A DNA stretch of 64,000 nt from Phylloscopus collybita (taxonomy: Eukaryota > Chordata > Aves > Passeriformes > Phylloscopidae): positions 8,280,001 to 8,344,000 of the forward strand of contig JAJNNQ010000003.1 in assembly GCA_027886175.1 (NCBI GenBank), in the 5' to 3' direction. How positions within the stretch are numbered: the first letter of the stretch is position 1; the number at the start of each line of letters is the position of its first letter. Shown here piece by piece: positions 27,901 through 36,200 of this stretch. The notes under the pieces are model-generated. The model was not told the origin of the DNA, ran no database searches, and saw only the letters and a program-made list of their open reading frames with translations. The position numbers and the translations under genes are program-made.

Positions 27901-30900
27901 AGATCAGCACAGTGTGTCTCTCCTGTTGCTGATAAAGCACCAGAAGACCCATTCTGCAAGGTATTCAGAGTATATCCCTGCTGTCTTTGAAAGCTGTCTA
28001 ATCCTTGACCACACAGAGCTGCAAGTAAGGTCAAGCATCTTGGTGATGGCAAAATAGCTGCCATGTGGGTAAAGTTGAGCTGGCTCACTTGTAATTTAGC
28101 TCATATGAACATCATGCCCTAAACAAGGTCAAGCAAAGTGGGAGGGAGAACAAGAAAGGCATTTCTGGCTCATCTTTTACCAGATTCTGCTACCAAGTTC
28201 CAGGAGACAAAGCCAGAGAGAGACTCCACAGCCTGCTTCTCCCATCAGCTGAGATGATGAAGCGTTCACATTCATGGTGACAGCTGATCAGGTGGCGTTG
28301 GTGGAGGTGGAAGAGTGTGTGGGGACATGGCAGAGGAATGACTGGCAGGGGATGGTGTGACTCTGGCACCAGTGTCACTGTAGCTCTCAGGATACTTCCA
28401 AGCAGCTCTGGAATCAGGGCTGAAAAAGCCCAGAGTGATCAGACAGGGTAAAACTCTTCAAAGTATGAATCTAAAAACACTGTCTGTTTCTAATCATAGG
28501 CCCAGCCTGTTGCTGTGGCAGGAGGGTCACACCCATACAAAGAAGGAGAACCTGCAACAATGTGAGTTTCCTCCTGGAACTCAGCATCACTTGGAACAGC
28601 AGCTGCTTCTGTTTCCCCTGTCGTAGCAAGCACGGCCATAACTCACGGGGCAGCCAGAAGCCACTGCTCAGCAGGAAGGCATAAAAAGCTGCCAAATCAT
28701 GGGGAACACAAACACACAACCAGACTTTTGTTTGTGCCTCCTAAAGGCAGTCCAACAGAAACAACACATTTCTGGACTTTATGTGGCTTCTTCTAAAAAC
28801 AGAACATAAGGGCAAGTTCTCGAATCAAAGGTGCTACTGTGTGAGCAGAGACATCTCAAGAGAGAAGCTTGTGCTTTCTTAGTGTGAAATTTGAAATAGG
28901 GAGAAAGCAACTGCATGATTTAACCTCTTATTTGATAGATTTAGTGTGGTTTGACCAGGCCACAGAAACTGATGAGCTAAGGCAATGGAGGGACTGGTTT
29001 TCTTTCACTTCATACCTGAACCCCAGCTTTAGTGCTGTTTTCATATTGGTAGAATAGTGAGGGGAATTGGGCTTAACAGCTGTTTTTACAGAGAGACATG
29101 AGCTACAATATTTAAACGTGGAATTTGAACCTTCTGCATAGTCATAGGAACAATTCTACACCAAGATTTTTTATTTAGCTGCATTCTTTAGGGATATATG
29201 CAACACATGGACTATTTTACATTTCTTGGGTTTCAAAGGTCTGCATTCTTCAAAGACTGCTTATCCTCTTTTGCATAATGATTTGACCACAGTATTTTCC
29301 TGCCCAGCATCTGAATCCTTGGATAACAACATATGCCTTAGTAGTGCCATTTACTCAAGCTCTAAATGCTTCGTTGTGAAACAGAAAATAATCCAATGGA
29401 CATATAATCACATTTACACTTGTATGATTCTCTCCAGCCTGACCTGTTTGTAAATTGGAAGTATACCCTTTGCAAGTATCACATGCTCACAATTCCCATT
29501 AAACCTTAGTAATGTGGCAGTGCTCAGCACCCCTGACTGGTTCCACCAAATGTGTCTGCATTTAATGTGTGATCTGGAAAAGCAGCAAATGCTACCTGTA
29601 GTATACACTAGGAGCAGGAGGTACCTTTGACTACAGTGGACAGATTTTCCCATTTCTCATGCCACTTCCATTTCCTGTGCAAAACACAGAGCCTTATTCA
29701 CACAGTTTTGTCAAACTCTGAAAGCAGTAGCAAACCACCAAAACAGATATTTTTTTCATTAGTAGGGCCCCTGAAGGAGTGCTATATAAACAAGCACCTT
29801 TGGATGTGTTGCAGGAAAGAACTAATGGTCAGGCTGAGTGGGAGTGGAGGTGGAGGAGGGACATCACTGGGAGCTCTGGGAGAGAGCTGCAGCACTTGGG
29901 CACTGAGAGTCACCTCCCAGCAGAGGGGAGAATCCCACTTGTTGAGTTGCAAGTAAAGGGAATCGACCTCACAGAGTCTTATGAAGCTGGTGGGGTCCAT
30001 GCAAGGACAGCAGCAGACTCTGCTGGGACAGTTCTAAGGGACCAAGTGTCCTGAATGGGGCAGAGAAGAGAGAGATAAGATAAAGCAGGAACAGGATGTG
30101 TTGTCTGCACTCAGAGCAACCTGCTGCAACACCAATACTGTTCTCTATTTATTTACTGCAGGGTGGTGTCTGGGTTTCATCAGACTCCTGTTATAGATGT
30201 GTTTGATATGAAAAGCATATCAAACATTTGGATCACTGTTATTTGTTGGGTTTTTTTCATTTAAATGGGACTTTAAATACTTGTAAAACACTGGTAAGAG
30301 ATCTCTTCCTGTCAGTAAACCAGGTAAGAGGTCAGATATCAGAATGCATATTTGGTAACTGTGCCTTAATTTGGGAATATCTGCTTAGAGGAGTTACCCT
30401 CATTCACAAAGAGCAAAGAGTGAAAAGATGGGAGTACATCTCTAAATACTCTAGGATAAGATATAGATATTATGAATTTATAGATATTCATTCAAACCCG
30501 AAAAGGGATATACTTACTCTTTTCAAAAAGCATCGGGCAAGAAGCTCAGGGTTTTCAATGCAGTTTTCTATCTCCTTAAGGAAAATCCTGAGAGGGAGAA
30601 AAATAAAGAGCAAAGAGTAATGCAAAATCCCACTCACACTGTGTGTTAGCTTCTGGGTAAATCCAGCTTAAAGCCTTCATTTTTGTAATATGAAGATTCA
30701 GTGGGGAAGGTAACAGTTCTGACAGACCAGGAAATACATATTTTAGAAAAAAGGGACGTAGCTGTCACCTGATTCCCTAAATCACAAATATTATCGTATT
30801 TTCTCAGCTCACAAGAATCTGCTACATCTGATTCCTCTGGCTGTTGAAATTTGTTTCCAATCTGTAGCCCAAATACCTGCTTTCCATTTGGGTACAAGGA

Positions 30901-33265
30901 TTTTTCAGAACAGCTAGAAAAGACAGGAACGCTCTGTCAGATGCAGTTGCTCAATCAGCAAGCAGTGAAAATATGGGATGTAGTCCAAAGGCTTCTGCAG
31001 TGACAGTCAATGCACTAAACCTTTAGGGAAAGAGTGGGCTTGCAAAGGGAAAGGAAAATCTTTCTGCAAACGGAAGACAAAATCTTTGAAAATAATATAT
31101 GAACTGGAAAATAATTTTTCTCCTATGTATTAGCTACTCTGGCATAATATTAAGACTTGCAAAAGAGGTTTTTATATTTTTTTAAAGTTTTAAAGTTAAT
31201 TTTTAATTTTTTAATTTTTTTTAATTTAAAATTTAAAAAATATTTTGTTCAACTGTTTGTTACATCTTTCAAGAAATTATTATACAAAAGAATTCCTAAA
31301 TTCCCACCTTTGGTTACAAACAATTTTGCAAGGCTAGGAAAAGCAGGAAATTTGTACCAGTTGCCCTAAGCTTTGTGTTTTGAAAGCTGATTGCAGAAGG
31401 GTAAATCTTGCTCATAACTTGTGTTCTGTAATTATGGGCTCTGAATTTCCTTGTCCACAGTATGGACATGGCTTCTGGAAAAGTTCGTGATCTTATGTGA
31501 GGGACAAAAAGAAAAGTCGTATCAAATATATAATGTCTTCTGATCTGATAACAGAGATACAGGACAAGTAAACTGAACACTAAGAAAACTTCCTCACAGA
31601 GGTGTTTTGTCAGACAGAAAATATCAGGATTTTGTCCTGTGACATCTACCAGTGTACCAAGAGAGGCAGTAAAATACTGACCTCAGGGGATATTCAAAAT
31701 GGATCCTGCCAGGGGAGATCACTAGTAAATGCACAAAGGGTACAACTTTCACCAAAAAAAGATGAAAAGAGGCTCTCAGAGGTGTTCTCTACACATGGGT
31801 TTTATAGGACACACAGAGAGACCGAGTGAGGATGACTTTTCCTGTCAGTGTACGAGTGAGCATGGCAAAGCACCTGACAGAAAAGAACTGGACATGATGG
31901 TGGCACCTGAGGATGCAGGACAACCACCAGTCCCCATGTACCTGTTGTGGAAATAGTAGATTTCTGGGAGGTTCCCAAAAAGAACTTCCTTCTTGTTCTG
32001 AAGTGCAGATGGAATCAGATGTACTAAATTGGGATTGTCCATTTCTGAAGCATACCCCTGCAGAGAAAAGTGGAAAATAAAACCAGCCTGTTTTCAGCAG
32101 GGAAGAATACTGTGTTCAAGGCACTGGAAAACCCCAAAGTCCATGTGTTTTTGTTCTCTACAGAGCAAACAAAGCTTCTCCCATGGCTGCTGCTTTGTTG
32201 CTCCCATGAATTTCTGGTGCTTCTGATTTTCCCCAGAGATTTTACCCTGTAACTGTGCAAACACATTTTAACCACAAATGAACAGGTCACGAGGTTAATA
32301 AAAAACAGATGAAATTATGTGTCTAGGATTCAAAAGCCATTTGGGTCATGTAGGGACAGAGACTGCTAAGATTGACAGACAAATGTCTTTCTGCTACCCT
32401 GGTTCACTGCACAAGAGTGAGTTTGGATTTATTTGTTGAACTGTGGTATTTGGATTTTTTTTTTTTTGCTTCTTGTAAAAACTGGATTGTGTTTCTTCAA
32501 TAATAACTTTGAGAGAAGAACATTCTGATTTTAAACTCAAGAGTAATATATCAATTACCAGAGCTGCCAGGTCCCATGGAACAAATGCAATAAAGAATCA
32601 ACCACGTGTGCCTATAGTCCCACCCAAATATAAGCATGATTGATCCCTACTCAGCTTCTGTCCTCCCAAAGATTAGGGACCTCAGACTCCACACACACCG
32701 AGTGTGCTGCTATCCTATCAGTTTCAAAAGCTCAAGAGTTGTATTTGCAGCATGAGCTACTTTTTTTCTGTGCTCATGCACAACATGAGACAATAAAGAA
32801 CAGCAGGAGGGGTGCCTTCCTCTTTCTCAATCATTTTCCAAACGTACATTCACAGAATTTAGTGTCTGGCCCCATGAACATCAAAGGTGTTGCTTCTGGG
32901 ACCTATTTGTAATATTTTGAAAAGACATTATTAACTCTTTCTCTGTCCATCACTGTCAGAACCATGCAAATTGTCATTCTGTGGGCTCAGGCCAGAGAAG
33001 GTGCCTTTTCCTTTAAGCCCTGAGGAAGGATGTTGAAAACATCCCTCCCATTCTCCATCTCCAAGGCTGAGCTATCTTGCCAACACAGCCTGTGTGTTAT
33101 AAACAGGAGGTGGGAGTGCTCAGCCCATGAAGGATGTGCACCTGCAGTGACGAATTAGAGGTTAAGCACCAAAAAGCAATTTCAGAAGAGTTTCTTACCT
33201 CTATTATGCTTTGAAGTTCTTCCACATAAACCCGTTCTGTTTCTATCAGCTCATTGATTATGTGG
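3894..33265 (-). CDS. MCF2L2: MCF2L2-like Rho guanine nucleotide exchange factor, partial spliced gene (12 exons)
   Basis: This is the overall gene model; the exons are listed separately. Twelve minus-strand exons (33265-33199, 32057-31942, 30587-30518, 25775-25683, 25175-25083, 22841-22716, 18731-18510, 17357-17265, 16867-16789, 13723-13651, 10584-10475, 3983-3894) join in frame into about 1232 nt of coding sequence. Read directly, the product is a DH domain, a PH domain and a polar tail. In the family, the DH domain strips GDP from Rho/Rac/Cdc42 GTPases and the PH domain binds phosphoinositides and assists exchange at membranes. MCF2, MCF2L and MCF2L2 all share this layout. I favour MCF2L2 because motifs such as NPELLARCFLKR and HLIPSALQNKK fit it best and the tail does not match what I recall of MCF2 or MCF2L. 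Much of the PH region is nonetheless very MCF2L-like, so the paralogue is less sure than the family. Both gene ends are missing. Confidence 0.85.
3984..10474. other. Intron of the MCF2L2-like gene
   Basis: This 6.5-kb intron contains a CR1 fragment (8311-8895), a short AAAT repeat (6713-6732), a T-rich stretch near 9570-9600 and GC-richer patches near 5090-5260 and 7780-7920 with no recognisable content. Confidence 0.6.
8311..8895 (+). mobile_element. CR1 LINE fragment, 3' part, internally deleted
   Basis: The plus strand follows the CR1 ORF2 3' end. GCCAACAGTATCCTGGGCTG is near 8344. CACAGCCTGGAGAAGAAAAG lies near 8545, then GGAAATTCCATTT and TTTTACTGTGAAAG (8665-8710), and GCTGACCCTGCTTTGAGCAG ends near 8825. 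Segments of the usual element are missing, so the copy is old and degenerate. It sits inside a gene intron, antisense to the gene. Confidence 0.85.
10475..10584 (-). CDS. MCF2L2: MCF2L2-like exon: Ser/Asn-rich tail
   Basis: The exon is 110 nt, with a gtcccaag acceptor and a gtagga donor, and runs from phase 2 to phase 1. It encodes RYSRKSSSIYENKSETSN, VDASNNKNRNSSPSA and RQKR. The stretch is rich in Ser, Asn, Lys and Arg, with several SxxR/RxxS strings that could be kinase sites; that is inference. No domain is recognised. The case for coding is the phase match on both sides, two good splice sites and protein-like composition. Confidence 0.8.
10585..13650. other. Intron of the MCF2L2-like gene
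   Basis: A 3.1-kb intron. I see no exon or recognisable repeat in it. Confidence 0.6.
13651..13723 (-). CDS. MCF2L2: MCF2L2-like exon: start of the tail after the PH domain
   Basis: The exon is 73 nt, with a tctttaacag acceptor and a gtaacc donor, and runs from phase 1 to phase 2. It encodes EASQLHQRITESVYHAPMDS followed by SNAS. The EACREASQ joint with the previous exon is shared with MCF2L. Beyond it the sequence diverges from MCF2L, as expected for a paralogue. No folded domain is evident and the segment is polar. Confidence 0.85.
13724..16788. other. Intron of the MCF2L2-like gene
   Basis: A 3.1-kb intron. Scattered short ORFs on both strands have no protein-like content. Confidence 0.6.
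16789..16867 (-). CDS. MCF2L2: MCF2L2-like exon: C-terminal helix of the PH domain
   Basis: The exon is 79 nt, with a gttctcag acceptor and a gtaagg donor, and runs from phase 0 to phase 1. It encodes ASSVELKNTWISEIRKVL followed by TGQLEACR. The Trp in NTWISEIRKVL is the near-invariant Trp of the PH C-terminal helix. It lies only 397 bp from the previous exon, the shortest intron in the model. Confidence 0.93.
16868..17264. other. Short intron of the MCF2L2-like gene
   Basis: A 397-bp intron between the last two PH-domain exons; nothing else seen. Confidence 0.8.
17265..17357 (-). CDS. MCF2L2: MCF2L2-like exon: PH domain, middle segment
   Basis: The exon is 93 nt (31 codons), phase 0 at both ends, with a ttgaaatag acceptor and a gtaatg donor. 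It encodes MSTVGITENVKGDNKKFEIW followed by YNGREEVYIIQ. The KKFEIWYxxREEVYIIQ string covers the later PH beta strands and is typical of MCF2, MCF2L and MCF2L2. The acceptor lacks a strong pyrimidine tract; the boundary rests on the match and on phase. Confidence 0.93.
17358..18509. other. Intron of the MCF2L2-like gene
   Basis: A 1.15-kb intron within the PH domain; nothing else seen. Confidence 0.75.
18510..18731 (-). CDS. MCF2L2: MCF2L2-like exon: PH domain, first and largest segment
   Basis: The exon is 222 nt (74 codons), phase 0 at both ends, with a cttgctag acceptor and a gtaata donor. It encodes GDVSELGKLLMQGSFNVWTD, HKKGHNKVKDLARFKPMQRH, LFLYTKMLLFCKKREEN and a TASYSFKNSLK end. LGKLLMQGSFxVWTDHKKGH and RFKPMQRHLFLYxKxxLFCKKREE are the first beta strands of the PH domain of MCF2-family GEFs. 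In the family this domain binds phosphoinositides and packs against the DH domain. This is the longest exon of the gene in the window. Confidence 0.95.
18732..22715. other. Intron between the DH and PH coding parts
   Basis: A 4.0-kb intron that separates the DH domain from the PH domain. It has A/T homopolymer runs near 20528-20570 and no recognised repeat or exon. Confidence 0.65.
22716..22841 (-). CDS. MCF2L2: MCF2L2-like exon: C-terminal helix of the DH domain
   Basis: The exon is 126 nt (42 codons), phase 0 at both ends, with an aaaatcag acceptor and a gtaatt donor. It encodes EMLKCSKNSEG, then TAELEEALATVLDI and IKSVNDSMHQIAITGYE. The EMLKxSKxxEG and VNDSMHxIAITGY strings continue the DH C-terminal helix and lead into the DH-PH linker. 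The Asn-Asp pair of VND is conserved across RhoGEFs. The acceptor has a weak pyrimidine tract (tttttaaaatcag), but in-frame agreement on both sides makes the boundary secure. Confidence 0.93.
23195..23226. repeat. ATTA/GATT simple repeat
   Basis: A run of TAAT/TTGA tetranucleotides, about 32 bp, in an intron. Confidence 0.85.
23991..24040. repeat. 25-bp tandem duplication, two copies
   Basis: The unit beginning TTCAAGAAACAGAGTTCAAA occurs at 23991 and again at 24016 with one substitution (C to T), a period of 25 bp. Confidence 0.9.
25083..25175 (-). CDS. MCF2L2: MCF2L2-like exon: DH domain core with the conserved LLKPVQRITKY motif
   Basis: The exon is 93 nt (31 codons), phase 0 at both ends, with a tcctacag acceptor and a gtaagt donor. 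It encodes ECQRKLDHKLSLDAYLLK followed by PVQRITKYQLLLK. The second string is conserved region 3 of DH domains, the helix that forms the main GTPase-binding surface. Here it matches the canonical active RhoGEF consensus with no lost residue. Only 507 bp of intron separate this exon from the one before it. Confidence 0.95.
25176..25682. other. Short intron of the MCF2L2-like gene
   Basis: A 507-bp intron within the DH domain; nothing else seen. Confidence 0.75.
25683..25775 (-). CDS. MCF2L2: MCF2L2-like exon: DH domain, fourth segment
   Basis: The exon is 93 nt (31 codons), phase 0 at both ends, with a tttcttgcag acceptor and a gtggaa donor. It encodes KEDLQIYEKYCQNKPRSEAL followed by WRQCGDSIFFQ. 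The KYCQNKPRSExLW block is characteristic of the MCF2/MCF2L family. The donor (CAG followed by GTGGAA) departs from the usual GTAAGT or GTGAGT but is acceptable. The domain reads without a break into the next exon. Confidence 0.93.
25776..30517. other. Intron of the MCF2L2-like gene
   Basis: A 4.7-kb intron. GC-richer patches at 26440-26620 and 29820-30060 have no convincing frame or repeat match that I can name. Confidence 0.6.
30518..30587 (-). CDS. MCF2L2: MCF2L2-like exon: DH domain, third segment
   Basis: The exon is 70 nt, with a ctctcag acceptor and a gtaagt donor, and runs from phase 2 to phase 0. The first G completes the Arg begun in the previous exon. It then encodes IFLKEIENCIENPELL and ARCFLKR. 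The ENPELLAxCFLKR string is the strongest local hint for MCF2L2 over MCF2L, which carries DCPELVGRCFLER-like sequence in this place. A plus-strand ORF across this exon (30228-30620) is its antisense shadow. Confidence 0.92.
30588..31941. other. Intron of the MCF2L2-like gene with AT-rich tract
   Basis: A 1.35-kb intron with a low-complexity T/A tract at 31168-31246; no exon seen. Confidence 0.65.
31168..31246. repeat. AT-rich low-complexity tract
   Basis: About 79 bp of TTTAAAG, TTTTAA and TTTAAA words with almost no C and few G. Confidence 0.9.
31942..32057 (-). CDS. MCF2L2: MCF2L2-like exon: DH domain, second segment
   Basis: The exon is 116 nt, with a ctctgcag acceptor and a gtacat donor. 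It runs from phase 0 to phase 2. It encodes GYASEMDNPNLVHLIP, then SALQNKKEVLFGN and LPEIYYFHN, ending in the first two bases of an Arg codon. GYxxEMDNP and LFGNxxEIYxFHN are hallmark strings of the MCF2, MCF2L and MCF2L2 DH domains. The HLIPxxLQN segment is closer to MCF2L2 than to MCF2 or MCF2L as I recall them. Its split Arg codon is completed by the first base of the exon at 30587. Confidence 0.92.
32058..33198. other. Intron of the MCF2L2-like gene
   Basis: A 1.1-kb intron between the first two DH exons; only a short T run near 32456-32467 stands out. Confidence 0.7.
33199..33265 (-). CDS. MCF2L2: MCF2L2-like exon: start of the DH (RhoGEF) domain
   Basis: The 67-nt exon is flanked by a pyrimidine-rich cttttag acceptor and a gtaaga donor. 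It enters with one base completing a codon and leaves in phase 0. It encodes HIINELIETERVYVEEL followed by QSIIE. This is conserved region 1 of Dbl-homology domains, where the Glu of the ETE motif contacts the switch region of the bound GTPase. It is the most upstream exon of the gene that I can identify. The preceding exon must end with two bases of a split codon, and none with a matching sequence was found in the 16 kb upstream. Confidence 0.9.
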
Positions 33266-36200
33266 CTAAAAGACAAGAAGGTAGAGAGTCACAGTGTTAA
33301 CCAAGCACATGTGAAAGACAAAAAAAAAAAAAAAGGTATTCCTTACATATTCCTGCTTATGCCTCTGCCTAGACACAAAAACTCTCTGAAGGTCATGTCT
33401 CAGTTCTTCAATATTGTGCCTTGTTGATAAGATTAAAAGACCTAAACACATCTTGGACTGTCATTTCTTTCAGCTCATTTTAAGCTTGGATTATTCAGTC
33501 ATTTTTATAACTACAAACTGAAAAAAAAATGAAATTCTCAAGAAGGAAAAAAAAGTTTCTCTTCTAAGAATAACTAATACTCCATAAAATTAAGCTATAC
33601 TTCAGGGCTATGCTAATGCTTCTGTTTCATTCATTTTATAAAATAAACAAAATCAGTGACTAGAATTCCACCCTTTAATACAATGCAAAAACAGGCAACA
33701 GGATGATGTTAGAAGTCTGAAAACATGAAAGTAGACTAAAGTATTTTTACTACGTTTTGGAATTTTCTAATATTAGTTTAATGCTCCTAGGTAACTTGAA
33801 GACATATATCTTGAAGATGCCTGACTTATTTCACAGAAACATGAATGTAAGCAATTCACCTTTGGACAAATAACTAATTAAATTTTAAAATAAAATTGCA
33901 TTAGATCTCTCATGTTTTTATGCATCAAATGTCCCATATTATCAAGAAAGTGTTCTCTTTAGTACTGTTATGAACAAAGTTTTCTGGGCAGCCCCTCCAG
34001 AGGTTTGAGCAGTAGGAAAGGACAAGTAGCTGGTGTTCTTTGCCTAACCTGTGCTTCTTGAGAGACTTTAAGCACAGCTACCTCGAGCCAGAACACATCC
34101 CCAGAAGGACACCAGGGAATAATGTCTAGAGGAACTGGAGTGTGGCCAGCCATGGGCAGCACACAACCTGAGGCTGGCAAAGTGTAGGCAACTCTTGGCA
34201 TCAACACCAGCACGTGCATTGATCCAGCACCTCCCTGCACACACTGCCTGTGCCTGGTTACCTGGCTTTGTGTGTCACACATCACCAGCCAGACCCTGTC
34301 AGCCTTTAGATCATGAGTCACATCTGTAATGTTGCACCTACTATAAGGGGATTTCCTCATTCTCCACAATTTTTTAGGATGAGCTTTTTGAGGTTAAAAA
34401 AACAACCCCACTTCTGATAAAGCCTTGTTTGAATGGTTTGGCCAAGCATTTGAAAATAAAATAACCACATTTCAGCTTGCAGCTTGAAATGCAAAAACAT
34501 TGACTAAAACATTACTAGGCTACTACTTTCCTTTGGATTTTCCCAGTCCTTTTCCAAGGAAATGTGGTTTTGTAGGCTAGCTGGGAACCACTTATTCAGG
34601 TCCCAAAGGCTATTACTCCTTTAGGGACCACTGCTTGAGAAACATAAATACTGAAATCTAGACCATCTTCAACTGATGTTTCCAATTTTGTTACAAAACA
34701 GCTGGGATTTCATAGCTGAGTTGACATAATGCCTTAAATTGCAGTGTCTAGCACAAGGTAGGGCCGTGGGTGAGGGCTGTACCAGTGCTCCCCTGCCCAC
34801 ACTCAGGTCCCACTGGACACTCTTGCACTGGCTGGGGGATCCTGGTGACTCTCCCTGCTCTCAGGTGTCCCCAGTTTGGGAGATCCCCCAAAATGTTCCA
34901 CTCCTGATTGTGCCAGGACTGGAGCTGCTCCAGGACTGTCATGGGCAATGAGGGGAACTCAGCACACACCTGCTGCCAGTATGACATTTAACAAAAATGT
35001 GAGGCAGCAACCGACAGGATTATTGTCACAGGCAGCTCTTCCCACCCCCTTTTCCCCTTTGACATGCATGACTAGAAGTCATTAACTGGGATGTGTGAGG
35101 TAAAGGGACAGGGCAGAACTTCCACACTGTATTGTTAATTCATTTCAGAGAAATTTTACAAGAATTTGAGGTTTGCATGGCAGCAGTCCAAGCACAACAA
35201 AACTCTGAGCTGGCTTATGGGCAGTTTATGGGCAGTTCTCACAAGGATAACGCCTCACCAGGATCATTCCCAAGCAAATAGGCCATCTCAGCAGGGATGG
35301 CAAAGGATTTGGCATCTGACCTAAAGGTCAGAACCTGAGAAATCCCTAAGGTCCTATCTGTAGGCATCCTGGTTGCTAGTAAAACTTCATTCCACTCAAG
35401 TATACTTGCTCCTTCCCCAATGAAACAAAGAGATTCACCAAACCAGCAGAGTTAGCTAAAGGCAGGATATTCTGGTCCCAGGAATACCTGACACAGTAGC
35501 TCTCCTGACACGGAAATAGTGCCATGAAACACTGCTCAGGAGGTCAAGGCCAGCTTTCCCTCTGTGGAGGGAGTTAAACCTGTCCTAGCAGAGGGAGCTC
35601 AGCCACCAGGGGCCTGGCAAAGCCCCTGTGTATGGCAGGACCCCTGCAGCCACCAAGGCTTGGCAGAATCAGGGTGTGTTTGTGGCAGGGATCACACACA
35701 GACTCACTGATACCATGTTGTCAGATGTTCCTCCAGCAAAGGAAACTTCCTTTCCTTGGAGCATAATTACAATGCATCAACTGGCTCACGTTTGTTTGGA
35801 GGATTGGTTTGGGTTTCTAAGGAAACATTGTGGCCTTGGCTACACCAAGACCACATTTCCCACAAGGGGGATTTTACAGAGGTGTCATTTGGGCAAGTTT
35901 TTCTCACTTCAGGCAGCCTTGATATCCTGTGGCCCTGCAGCACTGCTAAGATCTCACTCATTGAGCCACTTTCCACCACCTCCAGCTTTGAGAAGACCTG
36001 AAGTGCCAGCACAATATGAATGGTAAGAGAGGAGAAAGTAATAAGAAAACTATTTCTGCTTTGTCAATAGCACTGTCTCTGGCAAGTTAGTCATGCCACG
36101 CTGCAGTGAAGAAAAAAAAAATATTTCACAGGGGAAGCTCCTCAGCAAGGGTGAAAATGTAGGAGCTGCAATGGACAACAAAGCATTGGGAAAAGACTTG

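Noticed and set aside
33968..34369. 133-codon minus-strand ORF upstream of the DH exon
   Set aside because: Checked as a possible N-terminal exon; no similarity to spectrin-like or CRAL-TRIO sequence and no phase-compatible splice sites.
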